From Metarhizium brunneum (taxonomy: Eukaryota > Ascomycota > Sordariomycetes > Hypocreales > Clavicipitaceae), in contig NC_089426.1 of assembly GCF_013426205.1 (NCBI RefSeq), positions 2,728,001-2,792,000 on the forward strand: 64,000 bases of DNA, in the 5' to 3' direction. Every line of letters begins with the position of its first letter. Within the stretch, counting starts at the first letter, position 1. Both the position numbers and the translations under genes were made by a program. The notes beneath the pieces are model-generated. The model did no database searches and was not told where the DNA came from. It saw only the letters and a program-made list of their open reading frames with translations. Shown here piece after piece: positions 28,294 to 40,173 of the stretch.

Positions 28294-31200
28294 TATTAAA
28301 AGCTTTTATTTAGATTATTATTATATTACTTTAAGTAATACTTAATAACTATTAATATAATATTATATAAGACTACTATTATATTTAAATTAAATAAAAT
28401 CTAAGAAGGACTAATAATTATTTCTACTTATAAAATACTTATTAAAATTATATACTTTTAAGAATAGGTCTAATAAATAAAGAAAGAATAATAAGAATAA
28501 GCTATAATTATTATTATAATTAAAAGGGACTTAAGAGAAATTCTTAGACTTAAGGTATTAAAACTATATAATAGATTCTTAGATATACTTTAAGGATTCC
28601 TTACTTAACTTAAAGCTTATTATTAATAATTCTTAATTAAAATAAAAGAATCCTTTATTAAGGTATTATATATAAGAGAATATATAATAAGAGTAATACT
28701 TATATAGTTTAAACTTATTATAAGGGATTACTTTAATAAAAAAAAAGATAATTATAAAAAAGAAATTAATATTATTTTTAAAAGTTATAATAAGTTTAAA
28801 AAAGCTATTAAAAAAGCTTTTAAAATAATTAATAAAGCTAAAGCTATTAAGTATTATATTAATAGGCTTAAATAAAAGGGATTAATATCTGATTATATTA
28901 CTTACTTTTAATAACTTATATTTTAGCTTAACTAAAAAAATAAACCTTTTATATTAACTTTTTATAAGGGACTTAAGGAAGAAGTTAAGGATAAATTTTA
29001 TAAAAAAAATAAACTAAATAACTTATTAGATTATATTATTATAATAATATAAATTAATAATAAATAATATTAATAATATATATAAAAGAAATAAGATAAA
29101 AAAACCTAAAACCTTATTAAAAAAAAGAGTTATTAAGTTAATTAATATAAAAAGCATAATAAACCTATTACTTATAATTATACTTTTAACCTTAAATAAA
29201 TAAAGCTTAATATTACTAAGAAAAATAATAAAAAAGAAAAGAAATACTATAATTATAAAAAACTAAGATATTTTATTAATAAATATAAGAAACCTAAGAA
29301 AAAATAAAAGCTAGTATTAAAAAAAGGTAAAAAATAACTTAATTTTATTAACTAATAAAAAATTAAAGTTATTAAATTAAAGGTAGAATATAAGAACCTT
29401 AATTAGACCTTTTATTATAATAATAACTATTATATTTATATAAGTAATAAATAAGAAAAAGGATAGTTTTTAAAAGAACTAAGAAAACTAAAAAAAAAAA
29501 TTATAAACTTTATAAGAAATAAATTATAAGTAATTAAATAATTAATATAAGAAAACCTAAATAAATAATTAATAAAAAAGAGAATACTTATAATAATAAG
29601 ATAAAAGAAACTTTATAAATTAAAATTATTAAAATATTTAAATAAAAACTCATATTAAGAAATTCTTAATTAAGTATAATAATAAGTAAAAGTAAAAAAA
29701 ATTTAAAGGGAATAATAATATAAGAAGAAGTAAAATATATAAATTCTTATTACTTTTAATAAACTAAAAAATAAAATAAGGGAAATAAGTATTAATAATA
29801 ATAATATAATCTTAAATACTTTAGAAGTATTTAAAAATAAATAAAATAAAGAAAAAATACTTATAAGGCTAATAATTATATAAGAATAAATTATATAATA
29901 ATATTTTCTTATATTAATAAGAAAATATTTTATAATTCTTATTTTAATAGTAAATATTATTATAATAATAAAAAACTAAATACTATAGTTTTTAAAAGGA
30001 GAAAAGGAAAATAATCTTAGACTTTTATTAAGATATATAAAATATATATATTTAATATAAGTATTATATATATTTATAATATATTAGGTATATTTTTAAA
30101 TTAAGGTATAATTAAATATATTTTTAATTAAGATAAAAGGATATTTAATTAAAGTATTATACTTTAAATAAGAACTTTTAAAATAAAAAGTAAAAATAAT
30201 TAATAATAATTAAATAATAATTTTAAAACCTAATTTAAATATACTTATTAAATACTAAGCTTATATAAATTTTATAAATATATATAAATTAAATATATAC
30301 TAGTTATATATATATATAAAAAATAAGTAATAATATTAATATATATATAAAGGAAAAATCTTAATATATAAAAGAAAGTTATTACTTAAATTATCTTAAT
30401 ATAAAATAAAAAACTATATAATATATTTATTATTAAATTACTTAAAATATATAATAAATAAGGCTAAAAAGTAATATAAGTAATAATATAAAATACTAAT
30501 AATATATAAATAAATATAATAAGTATTAGATATACTTAAATAAAAAAACCTTAAGGGAATTATAAAATTAATATATTATAATAAATAAAATCTAAATAAG
30601 TAATATAATAAATAAAAGCTTAATCTTAGATATAATAAGAAATATATAGTAAATTATAATAACCTAAAATATAAAAAGTATAAAGAAATAAAAGATTAAA
30701 TTTATAATTACTTATATTAAATATTTAATAATAGGTTTTACTTTAAGTACTTATAAAATAAAATTAAATTTATAAAATAATACTAAGAAATAAAATAATA
30801 AATTATAAAGGAATTTATTTTAAAAAACTTAAAAAATAAGGTATATTATTTATAAAAGGGCTATAAGCTAGTATAAAAAAAAAACGCTAATAACCCTTAA
30901 TATAACTAAAAGTAAATAAAGTAATAAGATAGTATTAAATATTAAAGTTATAAGATATTATGTTTATATACTTATAGATAGTAATATGATAGGTAATTAT
31001 ATTTTACTTAAAGTTATAAATTATTATTAATTATTATAAAAACATAAAAAGATATTATATAAGTTAATTAATATTAAAGGAAAACTTTTTACTTATAATA
31101 ATAAAATTATTAATTAAAAGACTAATTATCTTAAAGTATAAATTTAAGGTTATTTAAAAGTAATTTAACTTAATATTATAAATATATTAAAATATAACCT

Positions 31201-34200
31201 AGTATTAAGGTACTTATAATTATAAAAGAGTAACCTATTAATTAACTAAAAGATAAGCTAATTAAAGTAAAATAAGATTTTAAGCTAATAAAATTAGTAA
31301 AATTTAAAAAAAAAAAAAATTTTATTATAACTTAGCTTATAAATAAAGTTCTAAAAAAAAAAAACTTTTAAGTAAGTTATTTAAGGACTAATAATAATAA
31401 ATAAGTAGTAAAAAAGTAGTTAAAATAATTAAATCTATTATAATAACCTTAATAATATTATAAATTAAGATATAAATAATAATAAGTAATAAGAAGATAA
31501 AAGCTAAGATCTAAAAGGTTATTATTACCTTAAAAAAAGATTTTATAAATATAAATAAGAAACTTAAAGGAGAAAAAAGGAATAAGAATAATAAAAATAA
31601 TAAAAGCCTAATAATAAAAAAAAAAAACTTAAAAATATCCTTAAGAAATATTAAAAATATAAAAAATTATTTATAAAAGAATTAAAAATTAAATTATTAA
31701 AATATAATTAATAAAATTATTAAATTAACTTAATAAATAAAAAATTAATAATATTTTATAAAATTTATAACTTAAATATAAAAAAACTTAAAATATTATA
31801 AGAATATATTAATAAAATATTAATAAAAGATTATATTAAAGTATTTATATTAAAAGCTAAATACCTAGTTATATTTATTTTAAAAAAAAATAAAAAATTA
31901 CGGTTAATAATAGATTATTAGTAATTAAATGTAATTATTATAAAGGATTAAATATTATTATTATTTATATTAAAATTATAAGATTAATTATATAAAATAA
32001 ATTAGTTTATTACTTTAAACCTAAAAGGAGTATATAATTTAATTTAAATAAAAAAAGGCTATAAATAAAAGATAGCCTTTAAAATAAAGTTTAAATTATT
32101 TAAATACCTAGTAATATTATTTAAGCTTATTAATATATTAGTAATATTTTAATAAATAATTAATAGTATATTATAAAAATATTTAAATAATTTTATAGTA
32201 GTATATTTAAATAATATATTAATCTTCTTAAAAACCCTAAAAAACTATAAAGAATATATATATAAGGTATTATAAGTACTATAAAATATAAAGTTATTAG
32301 TAGAATTAATAAAAAGTAAATTTTATACCTAAGAAGTAAACTTTTTAGGATATATAATATAATTAAATAAAATATAAATAAAAAAAATAAAGATTAAGGT
32401 AATAAGGAATTAGCTAATATTAAAAAATATTAAGAATATATAAAGCTTTAAGGGCTTTATAAACTATTATAAGAAATTTATTAAAAGCTATAATAAAATT
32501 ATAATACTTTTAAATAAACTTATTAAGAAAAATAAGTAATAAAATTAAAATAATAAGATATAATATACTTTTAATAAGATTAAAAAACTTATTATATTTA
32601 AACTTATTTTAAGAACTTTTAACTTAAAAAAAAAATAAAACTAAAAACTAATTTATTAAACTTTACTTTAAGAGTATAAGTAAAGTAATAAAATAATAAT
32701 AAAAAATTATATTTTATTATATTTTACTTAAAAAAACTTTATAAAATAAAACTTAATTATCTTATTTATAATAAGAAATTCTTAGTAATTATTAATACTT
32801 TTAAGGAATTTAAATATTATTTTATAAGAAATAAATATAAAATTAAGGTATATATTAATCATAAAAATATCTTTTATTTTATAATAATATAATAATTAAA
32901 TAAAAAATAAATTTAATAAGCTAAATATTTTTTAGAATTTAATTATAAAATAATCTATTAAAAAGGATCTAAGAATAAATAAGTAAATACTTTAAGTTAA
33001 AAAAGTAATTATAATATAAAAGTACTTATAATAATAAAATAACTTCTTAAAATTAATAAAAATAATAATTTTTAATAAAAATAATTAAATATTACATTAA
33101 AAGTATAAAAAAAAAATCTAATATATAATAAAATATACTAATAAGTAATAAATAATATATAATATATTAAGGATATATTAATAAGATATATATATTACCT
33201 AGGAGAAGTATTAATATATAAAAAAAAATCTAAATATTATTAAAGTTATAAAAAAAATATATTAAAGAAATATATAAATACTTAGTTTATAAATATTAAG
33301 AAATTTATAAAATATTAAATAAAATATAATAATAATATAATTTCTTAGAAATTAAGAAAATAATTAAAAAAGTTATTAATAAATATATATAATATAAAAA
33401 AAGTAAGGCTTTATAATATAAGCTATATAAAGAATTATAACTATTATTAATATTAATATAACTATAAGAATTAATAGCTTTTAATTATATTATAAAGCTA
33501 TTAATATTAAAAAAACTAATAATTAATATAGAATATAATAGTATATTTATAATTATAAATAAACTTATAAAGTATAAATACTTTTTATTATATAAAAAAG
33601 TAAGTAATATAAAAAAACTTATATATATATTCTTATAAATAATAATAAGTAATTATAAATTATTAAAAGAAATTATATTAGATAAAAAAAGTATATTTAC
33701 TTCTAAGTTTTAATAAGTACTTATAATATAACTTAGAATAAATTATAAGTTAAGTATTATATATTATTTATAAATAAATAAATAAATAAAAAGATTAAAC
33801 CAGATACTTAAATAGTATTTATAATATTATATTAATTATTAATAGGATAATTAGGTTAAATAGTTACTTATAGTATAATTAGCTTATAATAGCTTAATAT
33901 TAGAATTAATAAAGTAAATATTAGCTTATATTAATTATAGATTTAATCTTAAAGTATTTTAAATATAATATAAAGGACTATAAGTAAAATAAGTAATACT
34001 ATAAGTAAATAAACTAAAAAGATTATATAAAGAAATATAATATAAATTAAAATTTATATAAAATAAAATAATATAATATTATAATTATAAAAGATTAAAA
34101 GGATTAATTTTTAAGAAGGAAAATATAATTTACTTACTTTAATAAAATATTAAAATAATATAACTAAGTAATAAATTAAATTATAAAAAATTAAGATTAT

Positions 34201-34480
34201 TTATTATTAAAAAATAAATATTAATAAATAATTATGAACTTTTATTATTAAAGATTATAAGGAATTATTTTATAATATATATTTTACTTCTTAAGAAAAT
34301 ATTAAATAATATATTAATAAAAAAAGATATTAAAGTTTTAAATAATAAAAAATATAAAGTAAAATAAATTCTAAATATAAAAATAAAAAATAAAATATAT
34401 TAGTATCTTATTAAATAAAAAGGCTATAAATATAAAAAAAATATATAAAAACTTATAAAATATTTAAGAAAGTACTAATA
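28294..34480 (+). pseudogene. gag-pol remnant of element D
   Basis: Collinear with the interiors of A and B: gag with a lost zinc knuckle, RT with Y-L-N-N, integrase and chromodomain. Stops and lost catalytic codons throughout. D has slightly more changes in the RT region than A and B, for example around 31,690-32,300. Confidence 0.75.
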
Positions 34481-35273
34481 CTTATTAAGGTAATTTTATT
34501 AAAAAATATAAGAGATATAAAGGGACCTAGATTTAAGAACTTTTTATTTAACTTAAAAGTAGATTAATTACTCTTTTTAAGAATACCTATTATACTTAAA
34601 TTATTTATTACTTAATACTTATAAGCGTTTAAAGTAGGTAAAATCTTATTCTTAGTATTTAACTTTATTATATTATAATAAAATAATTCTAAACTTTTAT
34701 TTTTAATATAATTTTAGATTTTTTATATTTAAGTTAATTAATTTATAGCTATAAAAAGCTAAAATTAAAGGTTAACTAGCTATATATAAAGCTTTAATAG
34801 CTTATTACTTACTTTTTTTTCTTTTAACTTTAGTTTCTTTTATTACTTTAATAAGTATATTACTAAGAAATATTATTAATAAAAGGATATAAATAAAATA
34901 AGGGCTATAATAATACCTATAAGAAAAAGCTATTAAAATATTATTATATAAGTAATTATATTATATATACTTATTATATTATAATTTCTTATTTATTATA
35001 TAATAAGATTTATTATTTTTAAAATAATAAGTATAAAGTATATTTATAAGGTAATTAAATAAATTTATAATACTAATAAGATTAATATATTTATAATTAT
35101 TATTTTTCTTTATATTTAATTTTAGCTTAAAAATATAACCAAATATAATATTAATAAAATATCCTAAAGAATAAAAAAAGAAGGGAATTTACTAATAAAA
35201 AAAAAGGGCTATAAAGCTATTTATAAAATAAGACTTAGATTTTAAGGATAAAACTATAAGAAAGGGGATATTA

Positions 35274-35714
35274 TATTATAACCTAGTTATATATAAGAAG
35301 TAGGCTATAGGTTAGGCTAGCTATATAAGCTATAGGGTAGTATAGGCAGGGTAGATAATAGATTAATAGTTAAAGTAATTATTATATTTAAATTATAAAG
35401 GGAACCATAATTTATATAAGTAGGATTATAGTTATAATAATAATTTAAAGGGAAATATTATAATAAGAGAAGTAATTTATTATAGTATATAAGGACCCTT
35501 AATTTTACTTTATAAATAAACTTTAGCTTCTTAGCTTTTAATAATAATTATTATATTAACCTAAGCTTTACTTATAACTCTTTAACTTTAATTACTTAGT
35601 TATGGTTTATAATCTATTACTAATATAATACCTAATTACTTAGATTAACTGCCTTAATAGCTTTATTAATATAAACTACGACTAGTTTATCCCTTAGGAA
35701 CCTTAGCTGTTATA
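35274..35714 (+). repeat. 3' LTR of element D
   Basis: 441 nt, same length as the 5' copy, preceded by a polypurine tract (ataagaaaggggat, about 35256-35269). Outer right edge ends CTGTTATA next to the target duplication TCCTT. Confidence 0.88.
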
Positions 35715-35719
35715 TCCTT

Positions 35720-35942
35720 ATATATTATAATAATTATTACTTTAGATATAAGTAATAGTATTACTTATGTTAATCTTATTATAATTACTTATACTATTTA
35801 CTTTATATATAATAAGCACCTTTTTACTAGTAGCTTATGCTAACTATTATTTTATGGTCCTTTTTGCCTGTGCTGCGCGGCAGCTTATACAGTTTGGCCT
35901 ACTCTTATAACCTATATTGCAGCCTGCGGCTAGGTCGTAATA
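35720..35942 (-). repeat. 5' LTR of element C, right piece
   Basis: Remaining 223 nt of C's reversed 5' LTR. Its outer edge (about 35860-35942) is GC-rich and barely mutated, whereas the matching inner edge of the 3' LTR (about 165-244) is heavily mutated. Confidence 0.82.
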
Positions 35943-35947
35943 ATTAC

Positions 35948-36680
35948 TTATAAATAGATAGATAGATAGAAAGATTAAACCAGACGCTTAAATAATATTT
36001 ATAATACTATATTAATTATTAGTAGGATAATTAGGTAAAATAGTTACTTATAGTATAATTAGCTTATAATAACTTAATATTAGAATTAATAAAGTAAATA
36101 CTAGCTTATATTAATTATAAATTTAATCTTAAAGTATTTTAAATATAATATAAAGAACTATAAGTAAAATAAGTAATATTATAAGTAAATAAATTAAAAA
36201 AATTATATAAAAAAATATAATATAAATTAGAATTTATATAAAATAAAATAATATTATATTATAATTATAAAAGATTAAAAGGATTAATCTTTAAGGAGAA
36301 AAACATGGTTTATTTACTTTAATAAAATATTAAAATAATATAATTAAGTAATAAATTAAATTATAAAAAATTAGGATTATTTATTATTAAAAAATAAATA
36401 TTAATAAATAATTATAAACTTTTATTATTAAAAATTATAAGAAATCATCTTATAATATATATTTTACTTCTTAAGAAAGTATTAAATAATATACTAATAA
36501 AAAAAGATATTAAAGTCTTAAATAATAAAGAATATAAAGTAAAATAAATCTTAAATATAAGGATAAAAAATAAAATATATTAATATCTTATTAAGTAAAA
36601 AGATTATAAATATAAAAAAAACATATAAGAACCTATAAAGTACTTAAAGAAGTATTAATACTTATTAAGGTAATTTTATT
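35948..36680 (+). pseudogene. Integrase C-terminus and chromodomain remnant of element E
   Basis: Begins within the integrase segment preceding the R-I-N-Q-T-L motif and runs through the post-integrase region to a chromodomain at about 36525-36670 (E-Y-K-V-K-stop-I-L near the start, then Y-L-I-K-stop-K-D-Y and stop-E-P-I-K, with stops at expected Trp positions). A targeting chromodomain after integrase defines the chromovirus clade. Confidence 0.75.
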
Positions 36681-37368
36681 AAAAGTACTATTAAGATTAG
36701 TAAATCCTAGGTTTATAAGTAAAAAAGAAGATAATATAATATTTAAATATATATTATTTTAGACCCTTTTAAAATCAGTGTCTAATAAACTAAAAAAAAG
36801 AGAATAATTTTTAGCTATATAATACTTTTTATACTTAGCTTTTTTTTTTTTTATATATTTTAACTTCTTTATATTATTAATACCTTATAAGATTACTTAT
36901 ATTATTTTTTTAAATTATATTTTCTTTTATTTCTTAAGGTAAAGAATTTTCTTCTTTATAGCTTTTAACTTAGACTTAAGCTTAGTATATTAATTAATTA
37001 TTTTTTAAAGCTAAGTAAGGGTAATACTTAGGATATTATATTATAAGTATTTTAAGTAAATATACTTAAAATATTATAAGGAATTAATAAGTAATACCTT
37101 ATAAGAAGAAATACCTTAAAAGGAATAAGTAAAGTAAGATAATATATTAATTAAATAAGAGAAAATAGCTAAAAGAAGATTATTAGAATAAAGTAATAAC
37201 TTACTTTTTGATTTACTTTTAAAAATATAGCTAGATATAGTGTTAAGAGAATATTATAAAAGATAAAGAAAGATAAAAAAACTTATAATTAATATAAGTA
37301 AAGGAAAAAAGCTACTTATAATATAAGACTTAAGCTTTAAGGATAAAATTATAGGAGAGGGGATATTA

Positions 37369-37822
37369 TATTATAACCTAGCTATAAGCTATAATATAGG
37401 TTATAAAATAGGCCGCTTATATAAGCTACCTTATAGAGAGATAAGGCTTATATTAAAGAAATAATTAGAGTATATAAGGTAATTATAAGAGTTATTTTAT
37501 AATTAAAATAATTATTAGGTAAGTTAATATAATTACCTTATAATTAAAATAACTTATAATTAAAAGTTACTTTTAAGAAAGAGTAATTATCTTATATATA
37601 AAAACCTTAATTTTATTTTATAAATAAACTTTAGCTTTTTAGCTTTTAATAATAATTATTATATTAATTTAAGCTTTACTTATAACTCTTTAACTTTAAT
37701 TACTTAGTTATAATTTATAACCTATTACTAATATAATACTTAACTACTTAGATTAACTGCCCTAGTAGCTTTGCTAATATAAACTACGATTAGTTTATCC
37801 CTTGGGAACCTTAGCCGTTACA
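37369..37822 (+). repeat. 3' LTR of element E
   Basis: 454 nt. Right half matches the other LTRs; the U3 centre (about 37425-37590) is unique to E. It ends GCCGTTACA at 37822, unmutated. TATAA (37823-37827) would be the target duplication, the left copy being outside the window. Confidence 0.8.
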
Positions 37823-39895
37823 TATAAACACAAAAAAGAGGGTTCTATCTTACTTTCCTTAGTATAAACCTGTGGGAGCTTTAGCCTAGTTTTATAACTT
37901 TTACTATGTTAAGTTAATAATAGCCTATCTATATTACTTACTAAAGGAGTTACTTGCTATAAACAGGCAGTGGTTTAAGTCCTTTATTATAGCGTACTAG
38001 TACTACTAGTAATAACATTATTTCTATGAGAATAACTATTATAGGGAGGTGGGAATAGCTAAGCTTTAGGCAGAAGATAATAAGTTTAAGTAGGAGGTAT
38101 ATGATAAGCCTATCATAAAGGAGGATTAGTATAAACTTGCCTATATATTGCTAGATTAACCACTAAAGGAGGAAGATATTAATATGCTTAGCCGCCAAGA
38201 CATTAACGTGAATTATAACTAGACCCCTTATATTAGATAATATACTAATAAAAATATTCTTTGTAGTAACTACTAGAAGTAATATAAGGTAAAAAGCTCT
38301 TTTCTGCTTAATATAGAGTATTAGCCCTTATAAGCTTGCGATTCTTTAAATCTAGAGCAGCGCCTAGTATATAACATAGTAATAAACTACTTTTTAACCT
38401 AAGACTATTCCTAGTTATTACTTTATATAGATAGTAGTAGTAGTATAGGTAAGTCATATCTAATTAACCTGCTCTTAGCGCACCTTTAGGCCGTGATAAG
38501 GGGGAGAAGTATACCTGTCTAGCATGCCGTACTAATAGGCATTATAGGAAATCAGATATTAGGCACTACCTTATACTTACTACTTTACTTTCTGATTAAT
38601 AAGGACTTTAGGCCGCTCTTTGTTATTAATAAGGCCTAACTCTAAAAAAAGCTAAAGGATATTTAATACCTAATTATTAATAAGAAAAGCATGCTAGGAC
38701 TACGCTAATTATCCTAGATTAATAATTATTTTTATAAGGCATTTCCACATAAGAATAAGGAGTTCTTTAGCGGACTTAATATCCTTTTAGTAGGTAACTT
38801 CTTTTAGCTTTTTCTTATTTTATAAAAGCTGCTTTATTATAATAAAGAAGTACAGGAAGTAGAAATTAAAAGTAAGAACATGTATATATGCTTTAATAAG
38901 ACTATCTTTCTAAGCGTTATTTAGTGGTAGTATAGTAATAATTAGGCAGCCTTTTATAAGGCTCTTAGGGAGCTTTAGCTGCTTTAATTATCTTATAAGT
39001 CCTAGAAACTTCTCTTTGGCTATGTGTAAGTAAAGCTAGATAATTAAGAGGTTACTAGTTTTGCTGACGCCTTACAGGTATATACCATAAAAGACTAGGT
39101 AAATAAATATAACTATTACCACCTTAACCGCCTTAGCTAACTAATTATCCAGGTTATTGCCATGAATATTAGCCCTGGCGTGTCTACTACCCCGGATAAT
39201 AAGGCAGGTAACCTTATAAAATAAGTCCTTATATACATTAGCGCCTATTTAATACTTATATATAACCTTTAGTAATAAGTTAGTCTTTATAATAACGCTT
39301 ATAGCATAGTGTATAATATTAGCTAGGCACTAAAGGCTAACCTAATCTAAGACTAACCATGCGTAATCATGATAGAGTTTAATAAATATACTAGACCTAT
39401 ATTCCTTACCACTACAAATAGTAAGAAGATTATCCTAATTCTGCTAGTAAATAAGAACTTTCTTATTAAGACCATACTCTGTATTTATACTTAGTTTCCC
39501 CTAATTATATACTACGCTATTACGGTTTATAAGTCGTAAAGCATCATAAAAGACAAGATCATAATAAACCTATTATGCCGTGACTTTTAGACAGGGTTAA
39601 GCTATATGGCCATCTTATATATAAAAACGCTATAAGGTTTAATACTAAATGCCTTATTTAACCGTAATTATCTAATATATATATCCCCCCTAAAAGGCAT
39701 TAAGATAAAAATAAGGGATTAAAGGCTTAGGAGTTAGCAGGTTCTAACTTAGAATCTATATAAGAATGGCCACAAGGCTACATAAGTCTACTTAATGCTA
39801 CTAAGACGTAAAAGATATAATGAATATGTGGCTATAAATGCTTTATTATCTAGCTATTACCTTTTCATTTATTAGAGACTCGTAGCCTTAGCTGA
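37823..39895 (+). pseudogene. Helitron-type PIF1 helicase remnant
   Basis: One reading frame can be followed without frameshift from about 38187 to 39548, broken only by stops typical of RIP. Landmarks: L-S-R-Q-D-I-N upstream segment (38187 on), Walker A-like I-D-S-S-S-S-I-G-K-S-Y (38427-38459), Walker B region G-L-N-I-L-L-V-G-N-F (38772-38801, with Asp changed to Asn) and I-T-V-Y-K-S (39519-39536), matching the last PIF1 helicase motif. PIF1-family helicases with this upstream segment are usual in fungal Helitrons, so I infer a Helitron; no Rep domain or Helitron terminus is visible. A retired host PIF1 gene is less likely. Mutation is milder than in the LTR elements. Confidence 0.6.
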
Positions 39896-40173
39896 TTATA
39901 CGCCTTGTACCACCGCTCTCAAGTGCAAGGTGTCACGTAGTATTTTATCCGCCTCAGACGGGTATCTGTGGGGATCCCCCTCCTGATGGCACGGTCTGGT
40001 GGCCCGTGGCCCGTGGCACTCGGAACCCGGCTGGAGCCTTAAAGCCCAACACCCTCCCCCTCGTGCCTCAAGCTGCACCTGGTAACGTTCGACCCTTAAA
40101 GGACCAACACAAGCCCTGAAAACATGCAGGACAGGCATTTGTGGTTTGAGCACCGCAAATCCTCCGCACCAAA

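Larger units (their letters stand above)
27853..35714 (+). mobile_element. Element D: full-length RIP-degraded chromovirus inside C's LTR
   Basis: LTRs of 441 nt each (27853-28293 and 35274-35714). It interrupts C's 5' LTR; removing it rejoins an LTR that is uninterrupted at the window start (1-244). Interior: gag zinc knuckle (about 29240-29290), RT (about 32012 and Y-L-N-N at about 32197-32230), integrase segment (from about 33757), chromodomain (about 34340-34460), and a 3' module shared with A. Same subfamily as A. Confidence 0.88.
1..35942 (-). mobile_element. Element C: RIP-degraded Ty3/gypsy chromovirus, host of nested insertions
   Basis: A minus-strand LTR retrotransposon split by later insertions. 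Its pieces are the 3' LTR (1-244, cut by the window start), a 3' internal part from 245 that becomes chimeric with element F, the RT-to-protease/gag part (7909-10659), the gag part (26468-27629), and a 5' LTR in two pieces (27630-27852 and 35720-35942). The two 5' LTR pieces add up to 446 nt. The 3' LTR piece 17-244 aligns without gaps to 35715-35942, supporting them as one LTR pair. The right flank (35943 on) continues the integrase region of element E, so C lies in E, with ATTAC as the probable right target duplication. All coding capacity is lost to C-to-T and G-to-A changes. Splitting and family are seen directly; the assignment of 245-3275 to C rather than F is inference. Confidence 0.75.
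35943..37822 (+). mobile_element. Element E: 3' end of a chromovirus
   Basis: Plus-strand element whose left part is displaced beyond the window by element C. Present here are the integrase end (from 35948, matching elements B, A and D), a chromodomain (about 36525-36670), a 3' module unlike those of A/D and B, a polypurine tract (aggagaggggat, about 37352-37364) and the 3' LTR. It is the oldest of the LTR insertions seen, because C lies in it. Confidence 0.75.

Noticed and set aside
35948..35972. GATA/TAAA short tandem units that look like a CRISPR or minisatellite
   Set aside because: They are the RIP-altered integrase segment of a retroelement, present at the same place in A, B and D; no spacers.
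1..39895. Centromere call for the AT-rich block
   Set aside because: Centromeres of filamentous fungi can look like this, but so do dispersed RIP-mutated regions; only CENP-A mapping or contact maps would decide.
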